25,336 nucleotides of DNA from Cylindrodendrum hubeiense (Eukaryota; Ascomycota; Sordariomycetes; Hypocreales; Nectriaceae), in contig JAANBB010000517.1 in NCBI GenBank assembly GCA_014621425.1, positions 1-25,336 of the forward strand, in the 5' to 3' direction. The stretch's first letter is position 1; each line of letters begins with the position of its first letter. Of this stretch, positions 1 through 10,948 are shown piece after piece. A model generated the notes under the pieces. The model was not told where the DNA came from. It did not search any database and saw only the letters and a list, made by a program, of their open reading frames with translations. A program made the position numbers and the translations under genes.

Positions 1-610
1 AAGGCCACCGAGGCCGCCAAGGACACCGCGGCCAAGGCGAAGGAGGGTCTTTCGCGCGTTACCACTGCCGCCGGCCCTGCTATCGCTGGTGCTGCCAAGG
101 GCCTCCAGAGCGCTCTGGGTGCTCTAGCCAAGATCGGCGGACCAACGGGCAAGGTCATCGGCTTCGTTGAGCGTACGTGTGGAATCGCGTCCCAATGTGG
201 TCCCCGCATGTTACGGCACTGACAAATTCAACAGGACAGGTCCCCTGGGTCGTTTACTACTCCAAGGTTACCCTTGAGGTTGGCAAGATTGTCTTCCACG
301 GCCAGAAGATGAGCCCTCCGTAAGCCCCCCCAATTGACGCCCGATTAACGGAACATGCCGCTAACCCTTCGCCATCAGTTCCGCGGCCACCTTCCAGACC
401 TACTACCAGAACCTCCTCCAGTCCATCCAGAACCGGTCCATCCTCCAGTCTTCACAGAACCTCATCCAGCAGGCCCGGAATATCGGCACTCCCCAGCTTG
501 CCGCTGGCGGTGTTGTCCTCGCCGAGCTCCTCGGCTTCTTCACCGTTGGCGAGATTATTGGCCGATTCAAGCTGGTTGGCTACCGCGGTGAGGTTGGCTC
601 GCACCACTAA
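1..610 (+). CDS. ATP20: ATP synthase subunit g, mitochondrial (3' part)
   Basis: Exons 1-172, 235-319 and 379-610; the 5' end lies outside the window, leaving about 162 residues visible. Both introns (62 and 59 nt) have GT..AG ends and CTGAC or CTAAC branch sites, and splicing keeps one frame to TAA at 608-610. The protein starts in an Ala/Lys-rich stretch (presequence or N-terminal region), continues through ERQVPWVVYYSKV and GQKMSPPSAATFQTYYQ, both typical of fungal subunit g, and ends with one membrane helix holding the GxxxG motif (GEIIG) and the tail KLVGYRGEVGSHH. Subunit g sits in the inner-membrane Fo sector, and the GxxxG helix helps dimerise ATP synthase and shape cristae. The family assignment is by recognised motifs. 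The next gene, on the minus strand, converges on it. Confidence 0.93.
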
Positions 611-2753
611 GCAGCTCCTCGTAATGGAGCAGACGTGATCGAGGGAAGAGGTTAGACAAGGTGGACAGACCGTGATGAGTGGGTAATAGATAGACTTGCC
701 CACCCCCGGCTCGAGTACGCCTGGGAGGGGCCGATTGGAGAGTATTTGGGGCTGTTATCCTGGGAGATGTAGGAATACCCAATCTCGTGGGGACCTCAAT
801 GCTTGTCCTTTGCGAGCACCTTTCTTTTGTAGAACTGTACATCAATCTATGCGGCAGTTGGTTCTTGACCGCTGCGGGCAATTCAATGCTGTCTATTGAT
901 CCCTCGCGCCTTCACTGATCTATGTGATGCCAGCGAGCTCTTGACAAATATTCTACGATAAGCCCCGGATCGGGTTGCATATACAGACTAACGGTGTATC
1001 GACATGACGTATTCACACAATGTCAAATGATGAGCCACGCATGATAAACGCAATCCCACCCGCCCACTGGCTATTTCAAGTCTACCAAAGTTTAGGGACC
1101 AATTCATCTGGCCGTAAGGGGCATATATCGAAAACCAACACTCCGATATGAGGAAATGCAATTGCCGTCATGTTCATCACCGCAGGGTCACCATTCGGCC
1201 CGCAGTCGACAGCCTTAGGCCGGTGAATATTGCCTGGTCTGCGAACGCACCATGGGAGCACCTCATAAACACAAGCAAATAATAGGATTGGGCACAATTA
1301 TATGAATGAATGGGGAACTTTGGATAGACAGACCACCGTCTAAGCCTTAAGATGAGAATATTCCTTGATCGTCATCCCTCAACTCAACCAATCATCTGGA
1401 ACACCAACACGCATATGCAATGGGGGATCTGGAGACTGTTGGTTGACTGCTGATATTGTGGTGTTTTTGTTAACAAGTAACTGAGACTGCCTTCGCGTAT
1501 GTCGAGTATCGCCCCGTCTCAATGGCTGTCTACGCACCATGAGCGGCCAACCAACTAATCCACACAATTTTCACAGATGATGAGTGTTTGAATAGTGAAG
1601 GCTACCTTCTTGATGAAAGCGTATGCCGCACAGCAAAATATTGAAGATGAACTACTTTCGCTTGTTTATTATGAATCCTCGAGAATACACTATGTACTGC
1701 AGCATAAGAACCAAGCCAGAACTAAGAGACTTTAGAGCAGGCATAGAAGTTTCTTCCCTGAGAAAGCTCACTAGATTGACCGTAGTTGTTATCTGCCGTT
1801 GCTATTCATCTTAGCTAAGGTGGGTGGCCGTGTCGAAAGCCAATGCTTTCTGATGCTGTTGTATCTCCAGGTTCCGCCATGCAATATCCCCATCATGGTA
1901 CATTTTGATCTTTTGTGTCAAACTATGATTGTTTAATGGCTAAGAGGAGTTCAGTGGTGACCACTTAAGTGACAAGAACAGCGTCTTGCTCATAGGGGGG
2001 CGCCAAGGGTGCGAGAGAACATGTCCTGTTTCCCATCCGCGGCTGGCATTTCGAGGGCGTGTCTGAAAAGCATCCATGCGATTGCCACGGCCCAGACCGC
2101 AAGCGAGTGTCGTTAACAACGCTCAGGTGATAGATCAGCTGATCGACGCAGAGCGGGTACGGAGCTGAAGGCCCGAATAAGACAGTCCCGGTCCCAGTCT
2201 CAGGTTTATTATGAGCTGCTGCGTAGGACGCCGGCGGCTAAAACGAGACCTGCATCATCCTGCGCCGCTCACTTGCCCCTAAACTGGAACAAAGCGCTTA
2301 GCTGACGGTGTGACGAGTTTCGATTCCATTCGCAAAACCCGGCGACCAAGAGTTGCAATGAAGCCAATCAGCACAATCCGCTTCCAGAACCGGCTGATTG
2401 TTGGCCCATGAACAAGTTCCCACAGTTTGCTCGGGGTGTCCCCGGTAAATTGAGGACGGCTACCGGAACCGTGTTCCGGAGGATAGACCAACTCCAAAGG
2501 TCGAACGGCGACTTTAAGTCGGGAGAAAGAGCGACAGTAGTGTCACTGCATCATTGCGGGACTGCACACTGGAGATATCCAGCGTGATAATCTTTTTACA
2601 TGGTCTCATCCGGCCATGTGCCGGTTTCGAGCCGGGGTAGCTTCGCTCCTGCCATTTGGGCTACTGGTCACATTGGCTTCAGCGAGGCCGGTGGGAGGGG
2701 GTTTCCCGAGTTGTTGCCATCTTGGAAGGTTGCGAGGTCACAGCCGTGCAGCT
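611..2753. other. Convergent intergenic spacer, no gene seen
   Basis: About 2.1 kb between the 3' ends of the subunit g gene and the LaeA-like gene. It must hold both 3' UTRs. The open frames here are all under 110 codons, match no family I recognise, and show no spliced continuation. I saw no tRNA-like A/B box pair, rRNA or transposon end. Confidence 0.6.
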
Positions 2754-4042
2754 TTATTGAAGCTCGGGTTTCCTGGCCGTCCAGACGTGGCTGAGTATTT
2801 GTTAGCTTCCCCATTGTGGTGGCATGCTTCGTGAGAAGAGGATAGAGAGAGTACTCACATATTGCAGTAGGTGTGGTACCGCAGGACGCATATTTCCTTC
2901 TTGACTTTCCCACACAGTTCACGGACATCGTCAAACTTCATCCCCTGCTTCTCGATGAGAGGCATTAGGCTCAGGGCCTCTAGGCTGTGAGTTAATCCGA
3001 GGTTGAACCATCTTGCAAGCTCACGCTCAGCCCTGTCCTCAGACCAAGGGCAAACATAGGCCTTGATGACCTCCTCTCTGACATCCGTGAAGCCTGCTGC
3101 CTCGATCATTTGACGCGTCTCCTGTGGCATTACTCTTGCACGCCGGTTAAACTGGTCCATGCCGTCATAAAACAACTCGGACCACTCTTTGAAAGCGGAT
3201 TTGGATGGTCTTTCATCGTCATCCCACCTCGGCGTCCAGTCAATTTCGACGTGCTCCATGTGGCCGATGCCTGGGGCTAAATGCCTACTCAAAGGTCAGG
3301 GATATCCATGGTTTAGGGAACGGACTACCTACTCGAAGACCTTTCGATATGTCTGGGGCCAGATATCTGTTTGGAGGCTACCCAATAGCATCCGTAAATG
3401 TATCAAATCACACTCGGTCAACAGAGGGCCCCATACGGGCTCCTCAATGTCAAACTGCTGCGGCACGACACCAACGGGGATACTGCACAGGGTTAGCATA
3501 TGGCATATGTCTGAGCGATCAAAAACTTACAGAGCAGGCTGAATCTGGTTGAGGTCTACAGCCATGATTTGGCAATCTGTAAAGCATCTGCGAGAAAGGT
3601 GAATTAGGACTGACGTCAACCAACTCTTCGGGCATACTGAACATACTCTTCGGCCACGTTGATTCCCCAGATACCGGTTCCTGTTCCAAGATCCATGAAC
3701 CGAGGCGCCGGGCGTACAATGGGTACGCGAAAAGGCTTATTCTCACGGGCCACCAGGAAAACCTTGTGAAATATATCCAACCGATTTAGCTCCTCCTGTT
3801 TGAGATTAGTTAGGACATGGTGCGTGATATAAGGATATGGAATTTCCTCACGGAATCAATGGGAAATAGGTACTTCCCACGCTTCCAGGACCCATAGAAG
3901 CGACCATGTCTCCAGTAACCATCTTCAAGGTACCTCCCCTCCGATTCAGATATGCTAGTGTTGGCGTTAGACCAACTCTGGGATATGAGACACAAGTTAG
4001 AAATATGCCGGCGTACCTGTTTTGAGAAGACATGGCGACCAT
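2754..4042 (-). CDS. LaeA-like SAM-dependent methyltransferase
   Basis: Seven exons on the minus strand: 4042-4017, 3954-3852, 3795-3638, 3587-3531, 3482-3333, 3284-2859 and 2790-2754. They join in frame to 318 residues ending in TAA. The core is a class I Rossmann methyltransferase: an N-terminal family signature ([19 protein letters not shown], residues about 24-42), motif I DLGTGTG (about 78-84), the acidic-loop segment MAVDLNQ (about 104-110), then [21 protein letters not shown] and a C-terminal [13 protein letters not shown]. These are hallmarks of the fungal LaeA/UMTA group, whose members act in the nucleus on secondary metabolism and development or methylate small molecules; which of these applies here is unknown. 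Exon 1 encodes only eight whole codons, and exon 2 must start after CTAG rather than an upstream CCCAG to stay in frame, so the N-terminus is the least certain part. The last exon adds 12 residues after a strong GTGAGT donor. No biosynthetic backbone gene is adjacent. Confidence 0.85.
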
Positions 4043-5211
4043 GGAAGATTCTGCACCAAGTGCTGATTGACTGGTAGAGTAGAATGGCGGAGTCGTGAGC
4101 TTCGAATCACAGGTCCGAAGCTAGTGACCTAAGCGGCAGAAGGGCCGACAGTGTCGAAGTGGAACCAGGAGGAGCACTGAGCGAGGGTAGTGACCTGGGA
4201 AGAGTTAATAACAGGTCTGAAAATGGCAGCATTGAGATGCTGGATTTCTCAAATATTAGGCGCGGAGGGTGAAGCCAATGACGCCAAGGAAAGGAATATG
4301 GTTGGAGGTTGGCCAAGACAAGGCGGCTCCTGGACAAGAGCAGTGGCGACAAAGCGGTCACTTAGGCATCCCTTTATAGCGACAACGGATCTAACCTGAG
4401 TGAACCTCAATAGTCGCCAGTGAAAAGAGCCGAGACGTAGCGAGATGCACAGGACAGCTGGGGACTTGCCATTCAATGTGACAAACCCTATCCTGATTGT
4501 CGTACAAGACGCTTTCTGCCACTCTCTGTCCTAGGAAAGCTCTTGTCGCCGGTGGGTAGATTCAGGATAGAGGGGCACGGGAGATGAGGTCACCAGTGAT
4601 AGGGGCACTCAAACTTCGCAAGCGCAACACGCCGAGGAGCACAGGACGGGACTTACAAAGACGTATCTAGACTGTATCAAGTGGAACGGAACGGGGTCCG
4701 AGAGCAGAGTGGCACGGGGATGGCAGAGAAAGGACACCAGGGCCTGGACCTAAGAGAACCGGCAGGATTGGTTGGCAAGCGATGGCAGGGCCCAGGATTC
4801 TCGGAAGAGGGGCGAAGGCGGGCCTGGGGGCGGTTTCGATACGGAGATATTCCAGAGAGGAGAGGGCCGTTGCGGTGCAGGCGTACTTGCACTTGGAGAT
4901 ATCGGGTGTAGGTGTGATGGCGCGGACTGGAGTGAGAGAGTGTGCGCGCGTGAGTGCGTGTGAGTATGAGGGCGAGTGTGAGTGTGACGGCGGAGGCGGA
5001 GGACACGCGCAACGAGGTCGAAGGAGGGGTATTTCCTGCGTCGGTTTTTTTTCTCGCAGCTGTGGGACGCAGAAGACGCTACGAAGAAGTTGCAGAAGCA
5101 GAACCCAAAGGAGAAGCCGACGATATGAGGTAGGACAGCGCAATAAGAAGGCCACGGGGAAGGATGAAGAAGAGGAGGAGGAAGGTTGGTGATTCTTATT
5201 GCCGGCCGGAT

Positions 5212-5244
5212 GGGGACGTGGGAAGTGGGACATTGGGATATGGG
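5212..5244 (+). repeat. Imperfect GGGA repeat, canonical G-quadruplex motif
   Basis: Five G-runs of three or four (5212-5215, 5220-5222, 5227-5229, 5235-5237, 5242-5244) are separated by loops of 4-5 nt. The stretch continues to about 5275 as a degenerate repeat built on GTGGGAC. It fits the standard G3+N1-7 quadruplex pattern; formation in vivo is inference. Confidence 0.6.
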
Positions 5245-6556
5245 ACACCAGGACGTGGGACCGTGGGTGTGGCCCTTTTTTTTCTGCATCGCACCCCCGT
5301 CGACCGTTAGTCCATTGTTATGATGCGCCCCGACAGCTTAAAGTGCGCCCCTGGAGCCCTGGGCCCTGGGGCATTGGAGGCGCCAGAGGCAGGTACGTAA
5401 GGTACGCAGGCTGGGCAGGTAGTTAGGGAGGTAAGCACATCGGTCGGTCTGGGGTGGGAAGGAACGAGGGATAGAGGGGGGGAGGTAAGGCCGGGCGATG
5501 GGGCAAGCTAAGGAAGGGTAGGCACTGTAAGGTAAAAGGAAGGGGGCAACCAACTCGGTTGCTGGAGGCAAGGTCATACCTACCCACCTAAGGTCCCTGT
5601 CGAAGGCCTCTATAACGGGCTCAGATCCATATTAGGAGGCAGGCGACCTGGGGGGAGGCCACTGAACGGAGGCCGTTGCGTTGGACGGAGACGTGCAACG
5701 AACGACCTTGCTTGCTTCCACCCCATACCTCGAGGCAAGTACGCAGGTCGGTCAGTAGTGGCCTCGAGAATACTACAACACCCCTCCCATACCGAGGTAA
5801 CGTACCCTACCCAGGCTGTGCGTATAAAAAGCAGGTACATCCTGCACCCCATCGTTTGTCGGATCTTACCCCCCCAGACTGTGCGGCCGCTGTCGCTGCC
5901 AAAGTCGAAATGCGCCGAAGCCGCCACCGGACACAGAGGCACCAGGCGCGAGGCGAAAGCTGTGTATGAATTCTCGTTGGCTTCCACTCCAGCGGTGGTC
6001 ACTGGACTGGGGGTCGGGGCCGGCCTGTTGGCCCGCGGGCGGGAGGTGGTGGGGAGGCGCCTGTGTTTCGGGGTTGGGAGTACCCGCAATACAATGCGCC
6101 GGTGCCTTGACGTCTAGCGAGCGCAGTGCTGTGGCAGTTAGCGCGGGACAGGGAACATGGGATGATGGGCGATGCAGCAATGTGCGATGGATCATGGATG
6201 GCGGATGCGGATGGGAATGCCATTGAGGCTTGTGGTAGGGCCAAGAGTACAGCGAGCTAGGCACAGCGCGACGGCAAGGGCATCGCACTCGCACTGGCAC
6301 ATCACTCATCACTCATCGCACGCGCCAAAACAACCGCAACAATCACCCGTTGCTGTCACCAATTACCTCCCTCACATTGCGCTAAGGTTCCCCATGGTGA
6401 TTCCGCCGTGTCCGGGTTGGCTGCCGTCGATGGCTTAGGTGCTCCTGCTATTGTCATGGGTGAGCTGAGAGAACAGGAATGCGGAAACGGTCGTTCCATA
6501 GAAGTGGTAAGCGTTTCATCGGCAGTTACCTAGGCAAGTCCCCGTGAAGTGTAGTG

Positions 6557-6588
6557 AGGCGGGCAGGTAGTAAGGCGGGCAGGTAGTA
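6557..6588 (+). repeat. Perfect 16-bp tandem duplication
   Basis: The unit AGGCGGGCAGGTAGTA occurs twice head to tail (6557-6572 and 6573-6588), followed at 6593-6606 by a GGTAGGTAGGTGGG run. It is part of the GGTA-rich texture of this spacer. Confidence 0.85.
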
Positions 6589-7191
6589 ATAAGGTAGGTA
6601 GGTGGGCAGATACGAAGCACAGGACGTGCTTTAATTACCTTGGGAAGGGCCGCACGACCTCGCGCATGTGGGCATCGCTGTGGTTGTTGCCCTTCCAGAC
6701 ACTCCAACCCTTACACATCCTCCCGCTCGTCGTTGTTCTTGCACATCGCGCCTCACTAGCGCCCTTGGCCCAGCGTCCGTCACAGCAGTTCAGCGCCCTA
6801 AAGAGCCACCATCTGACATAGTTGACCGACTCCATGTACGGCACACCCACAAGCCAACCCGATGCGATGGACGGCTTTCCTTAGTGCCCGCTCGCTGCTG
6901 TCGCGCGCAGCCGCCGCCGCCCCTCCGCCGCTGATGGTGCTCTGCAGGACGCATGGGAGCCAGTCAAGGGCTTCTGAGTGTAGCCAGAGCCAGACACCAA
7001 ACACCGACAAGTGGAAGTGTGCGGTCAGGGCCGGTGGCCCCTTCCACCGGTCCCGCACCTGCCCTGTCCTGGCGCCCCCACCTAAAGCGTGCCCTGGCCC
7101 CTTGGCCGTCCGCACAAGCCAGTCGCTGGTGCCAATGGCCCAAGGCCCCATTTTCTTCCCGTCTCCTACGTTTCGTCCCGTGGCTCCCGTT

Positions 7192-7213
7192 GGGGTTGGG
7201 GTTGGGGTTGGGG
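7192..7213 (+). repeat. Four GGGG tracts with TT loops (G-quadruplex motif)
   Basis: Four GGGG tracts (7192-7195, 7198-7201, 7204-7207, 7210-7213), each separated by TT, form a textbook quadruplex sequence. The unit GGGGTT equals the Tetrahymena telomere repeat but not the TTAGGG repeat of filamentous ascomycetes, and genes lie on both sides, so it is interstitial. Confidence 0.85.
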
Positions 7214-7244
7214 CAGGAAGGAAGGTGCCGTACGAACGTCCCAT

Positions 7245-7282
7245 GCACTGTACTGCACCTGCCTTACAGCACTGTACAGTGC
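7245..7282 (+). repeat. Palindrome pair built on GCACTGTAC
   Basis: GCACTGTACAGTGC at 7269-7282 is a perfect 14-bp palindrome. The half GCACTGTAC also occurs 24 bp upstream at 7245-7253, within GCACTGTACTGC. The arrangement could bind a dimeric factor or form a hairpin in RNA; no known site was recognised. Confidence 0.7.
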
Positions 7283-7709
7283 CTTCACAGGGGAGAAGGT
7301 GCAGCTGGCACGCATGCACGCACTACATACAGCACTGCAGCACGCGCTGCAGCTTCCCACTCCTGGCTCCTGTGGGTGGTCTTAGAACCTGCCAAACAAG
7401 ACAAAACAGAGCCAAAACTAGACCAGACATGGTACCTACCGTATTCTCCGAAATCCAGCTAAGTCCAGGTCCTGCATCGCCTCAAGTGGGATGAAATAAC
7501 CCCCAGCCCGTTTTCGCTAGCCACATACCCATAACCCTCCACCAAAATGGGCTCGGGTTCTGCCGCCGGTCTCTCTTTTTGTCTTGCTTGAAACTGTGTT
7601 CCTCAATGCCTTGCCGAGGTACTATTCCCATTGACCGCTGAAGCGGCCTGGGCCACAACCGCAGCCACGGCCCGAGACGACACCGCAGACCGACAGGCCC
7701 ACACCTGCG

Positions 7710-7732
7710 TACGCACGCACGCACGCACACAC
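7710..7732 (+). repeat. (ACGC)n microsatellite
   Basis: A short run of ACGC tetranucleotides ending in ACAC. Simple repeat with no coding role. Confidence 0.7.
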
Positions 7733-9129
7733 TCAACTCATTAAAATGCTCGCACCGGACCCCGAGCTCAGGGGTGCGTGACAAGCCCCTCATCTTCCTC
7801 CGTGGCCGCCCTGCAAGCGCTGGCCCTGGCTGTGGCGGCCTGCGCGCTCAATCCGGAGTTCTGGTACAGGAGGGTGCTAGGCTCTCCGCTCTTTGCAACC
7901 ACACCTCAGAACTCGCTCGCACTGCTTGGCGCACCTTAGCCTGGCTGTGAACCTACTGGCACTGTGTCGTGTCGGACCGCTGGTCGATCGAAGTCATGCT
8001 TCTCGACAGACTATTATGACGGGATCTGCTTGGCCTCTGCCTGCCATGCTGCCCACTGCCCTGGGTCCTCCCCAAAGACCAAACCCGCCTTCGCCAGGTT
8101 CGCCTGTTCAGCCCTGGTGACGCTTGAATGAGCCGTCAGATGCATGGCTGTCCCGACAGACATGGCCTTGACGGACAAGCAACACGGATTGGACCAAGGT
8201 TGACCACCTGACGGCGTCACTAGTCCTGGCAACCTCACGATCTTCCATTCCCGCCAATTCCACTTCCACCAACGCCAGCGCCAGCCAGCACATCACCAGC
8301 CTTAGGCTCCCCGCGAATCCACCCGGGCCGCCCTTCTCGACGTTGCCCCCGCCGCCGTGTCCGTCCCGGCCAACAGCCTGACAATCTCGGGCGTCACGCC
8401 CAATCCTGGGCGCTCCCCCCAGTCTGGTGCACCGCCGCTGATACGCCCATTTGGTCGGGCCCAGTCCCAATATGCGGCCGAGTAAACACAAGTGAAACTC
8501 ATCCGTCAATCGACAGACTGATAGACCGACCTAATCACCAACCCTGGCTGCAGACTGCAGACGGATTCGCCGTGCCAGGGGGATCAACAAAGTCGCAGTA
8601 AGACGAGCCCATCGTGGGGCCTCCAGTACCTCCGGCGAAGTGACAAGTGCTGCTGCCAGTCTGGCCTCGTGTCCCAGAGCCACATCGCGCCGATAGCTGA
8701 ACTGATGGGCGCTATCAAACATGCGCCTCACTATCACCTCTCATCCTTGCACTGGTTCGGACCAGCAACTTGCCATCGGTTATTTCTACGCGGTGCATCC
8801 TGCAGTGCAACGTTCTTGTTCGCCGTGGTTCCGTTTCAGAGGCCTTGAGATGGATTCTAAGATGTGGCTGCATCGGGCCACAGCATCGGCTACGTACCAT
8901 ACGTCCAAGCCCTTGGCTACCTACCTGTAGACTCCAATAGAACTTTCACGAGCCCGCTTTCCGGGGGCAGGACACGCAGGGAACTTCACCTACCTACGTA
9001 CAGAACCAACACTATGGTCTTCTACGATTCCACACTTTCTGCCAACGCTTCCTATTTGCTAATCTGCAAGCCACCACCCTCCAACGGTTTTGGTATTTGG
9101 AATGCCCTCGCTCGTTGACGTGGGATGTT

Positions 9130-9142
9130 TTTATTATTATTA
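9130..9142 (+). repeat. (TTA)n microsatellite
   Basis: Four consecutive TTA/ATT units within the gene-poor region. No function is evident. Confidence 0.6.
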
Positions 9143-10928
9143 TGCAGACTGACCAAATAGGTTATCGCTCTTGCATCTCACCGAAGAGGTATGTAGGGAT
9201 TTTGACTGCGAGGTAGCTCGAAGGCTCAGCCCTCTCTTGTTCGAAGGTATTTGATGCTCGTCCAGCTCGCAGGGCCAGGAGGAGAGCTGACCTAGGTTCT
9301 TCTGGCCGGGGCGCGGCGCTGCCCATGCTCCTTACCTTACGCACCTCATGCATGCATGCTCTTGGCGTGGGACCCAACCAACAGTGAACTACGGCGGAGA
9401 ATCCCTCGTCCATTGTGGAGACCACTCGCCAAATCCTCCTTTCAGAGCCATTCATGCCCCGGAGCGAAAATGCCTTCCAGTCCCCATGCATTGTCCGAAA
9501 TTTGACTAAGCTGTACGTGTCGGACACAGGCAGCCAATGTGTGCTCAAGATGTCCACACCGGCCCCCCTAGCTCAGGTACATTCTGGACATGTGGCAGGA
9601 GCATGGGGGGTCAGACATGTACCCTTGGGCGGCCGAAATCATCGGCTCAATATCACGTTCTCCGAGTACGAAAGAACCCCCTTCAGAGCGGTAAGCTCGC
9701 ACAGCCACAGGCTGGATACGAAGCCAACAGGACTCCGTCCCAGGTGTAAGGAGAGCGACATGTTACACGGAAATCTTAACACGAGTCGGTCGTTTCCCCA
9801 TGACGGTATCCGTTTCCTCCCTCTTAGTCGCAAGGGAGTATACCTGCTTCCAGTTGACTTTGCATCTAAGGTGACAATGCAGAGTAATGATGACAATGAT
9901 GACAAACATGGATCTGCGAGTCCCCAGACAATGCCCCATCTATGACAATTTACGGCTTTTCCGCCCGACCCAGTACCGCTAGCTTGGGTAGACAGTCTCA
10001 GATCTCGCATCAGGGCGCTGGAGCTGTCGTCAGCCGAACATGTCAAGATACCATCCCCATTTCGTCCATGCAAGCCGGACGGAGTACGGAATACCTGAAA
10101 TGAGGTTTGCGCTGCCTTATCCCTGAACCCTGTCAGCTCCCGCGCTATCCAGAGGGCTGGGTCGAAGCCATTCGCCGTAGATCCTGGCTAGGGTTGGATA
10201 ATAGAAGACTTCTTAAGGATCCACCTGTCTTGCACCCAATCTTCGACAAAGGCGCCTCAGGCGAATCAATTGCCATTCCACAAAGCGGGCAATATCGGCA
10301 CATGTTGCAAAATCGGGGCGAGTCTCATTATCGCCGCCTTGAGTCGTTGCATCCCCAACGAAGCTACGCCTGCACAGTGCGCATGACTCCGCCATATCCT
10401 CACACTTCTGGGACGGTGGGCCCAGCTCCCTGGTCCGCGGGCACATCCCTTTAGTCTTGGAACCTCTCGCTAAACTCCATAATGTCAGGGATGCCAGCCC
10501 AGTCGTGCTATTGGGTACGATTGAGTCTCTATCAAGCCCGATGACATGGCTTGACCAATGCAGCCGATCATCTCCCCCCGTGCGCTGGGAGGGATTATCA
10601 ACCATCTGAGAAGCAACACGTCAGTGACTAAAGACGTGCTAAACACAACGTCGCCCACGCTGGGTATCATTGCGAGCCGTGTGTTTGCTACAGTCTATTG
10701 GTTTGCTCCATCTGTGAAAGCCTAATAATCTCGATGGTGTGTGGTACCAGGTTAACACGGTGATTCCGTCACCTCACAGCCGAGGATACAGCACCTACCT
10801 TCGCCTTCTCGGATTTGTCGGGTTTCTCTTGACTCTCTTGATCAGGGGCGATGCTAAGCTACTGACTAGGACCTAAGCTATCCATGGTACTGCAACCTCG
10901 GCAGCCACGGGGCGGGCGGTTGATACGT

Positions 10929-10948
10929 GACGAGAGAGGACGAGAGAG
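10929..10948 (+). repeat. 10-bp tandem duplication GACGAGAGAG
   Basis: Two perfect adjacent copies (10929-10938 and 10939-10948), followed by a purine-rich GA tract. Confidence 0.75.

Noticed and set aside
3964..3976. tRNA A-box-like TTGGTCTAACGCC on the minus strand
   Set aside because: No B box (GGTTCGA-type) follows at a suitable distance, and the segment lies in intron 1 of the methyltransferase gene, supplying its branch site.
2754..4042. Secondary-metabolite gene cluster around the methyltransferase
   Set aside because: The neighbours are ATP synthase subunit g and TFIIA; no polyketide synthase, NRPS, terpene synthase, P450 or transporter was seen in the window.
4667..5248. 193-codon frame on the minus strand
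   Set aside because: Ser/Pro/His-rich low-complexity product from GT/GA repeats and the GGGAC repeat, overlapped by other frames of similar length; no domain seen.
7192..7213. Telomere or chromosome-end relic
   Set aside because: The unit is not TTAGGG, the tract is only 22 bp, and housekeeping genes flank the region on both sides.
6862..7494. 210-codon frame on the plus strand
   Set aside because: Composition follows the C-rich DNA, several overlapping frames are equally open, and it translates the GGGGTT tract as Val-Gly repeats. No family recognised.
9415..9945. 176-codon frame on the plus strand
   Set aside because: No recognisable motif and no consistent spliced continuation; left as non-coding.
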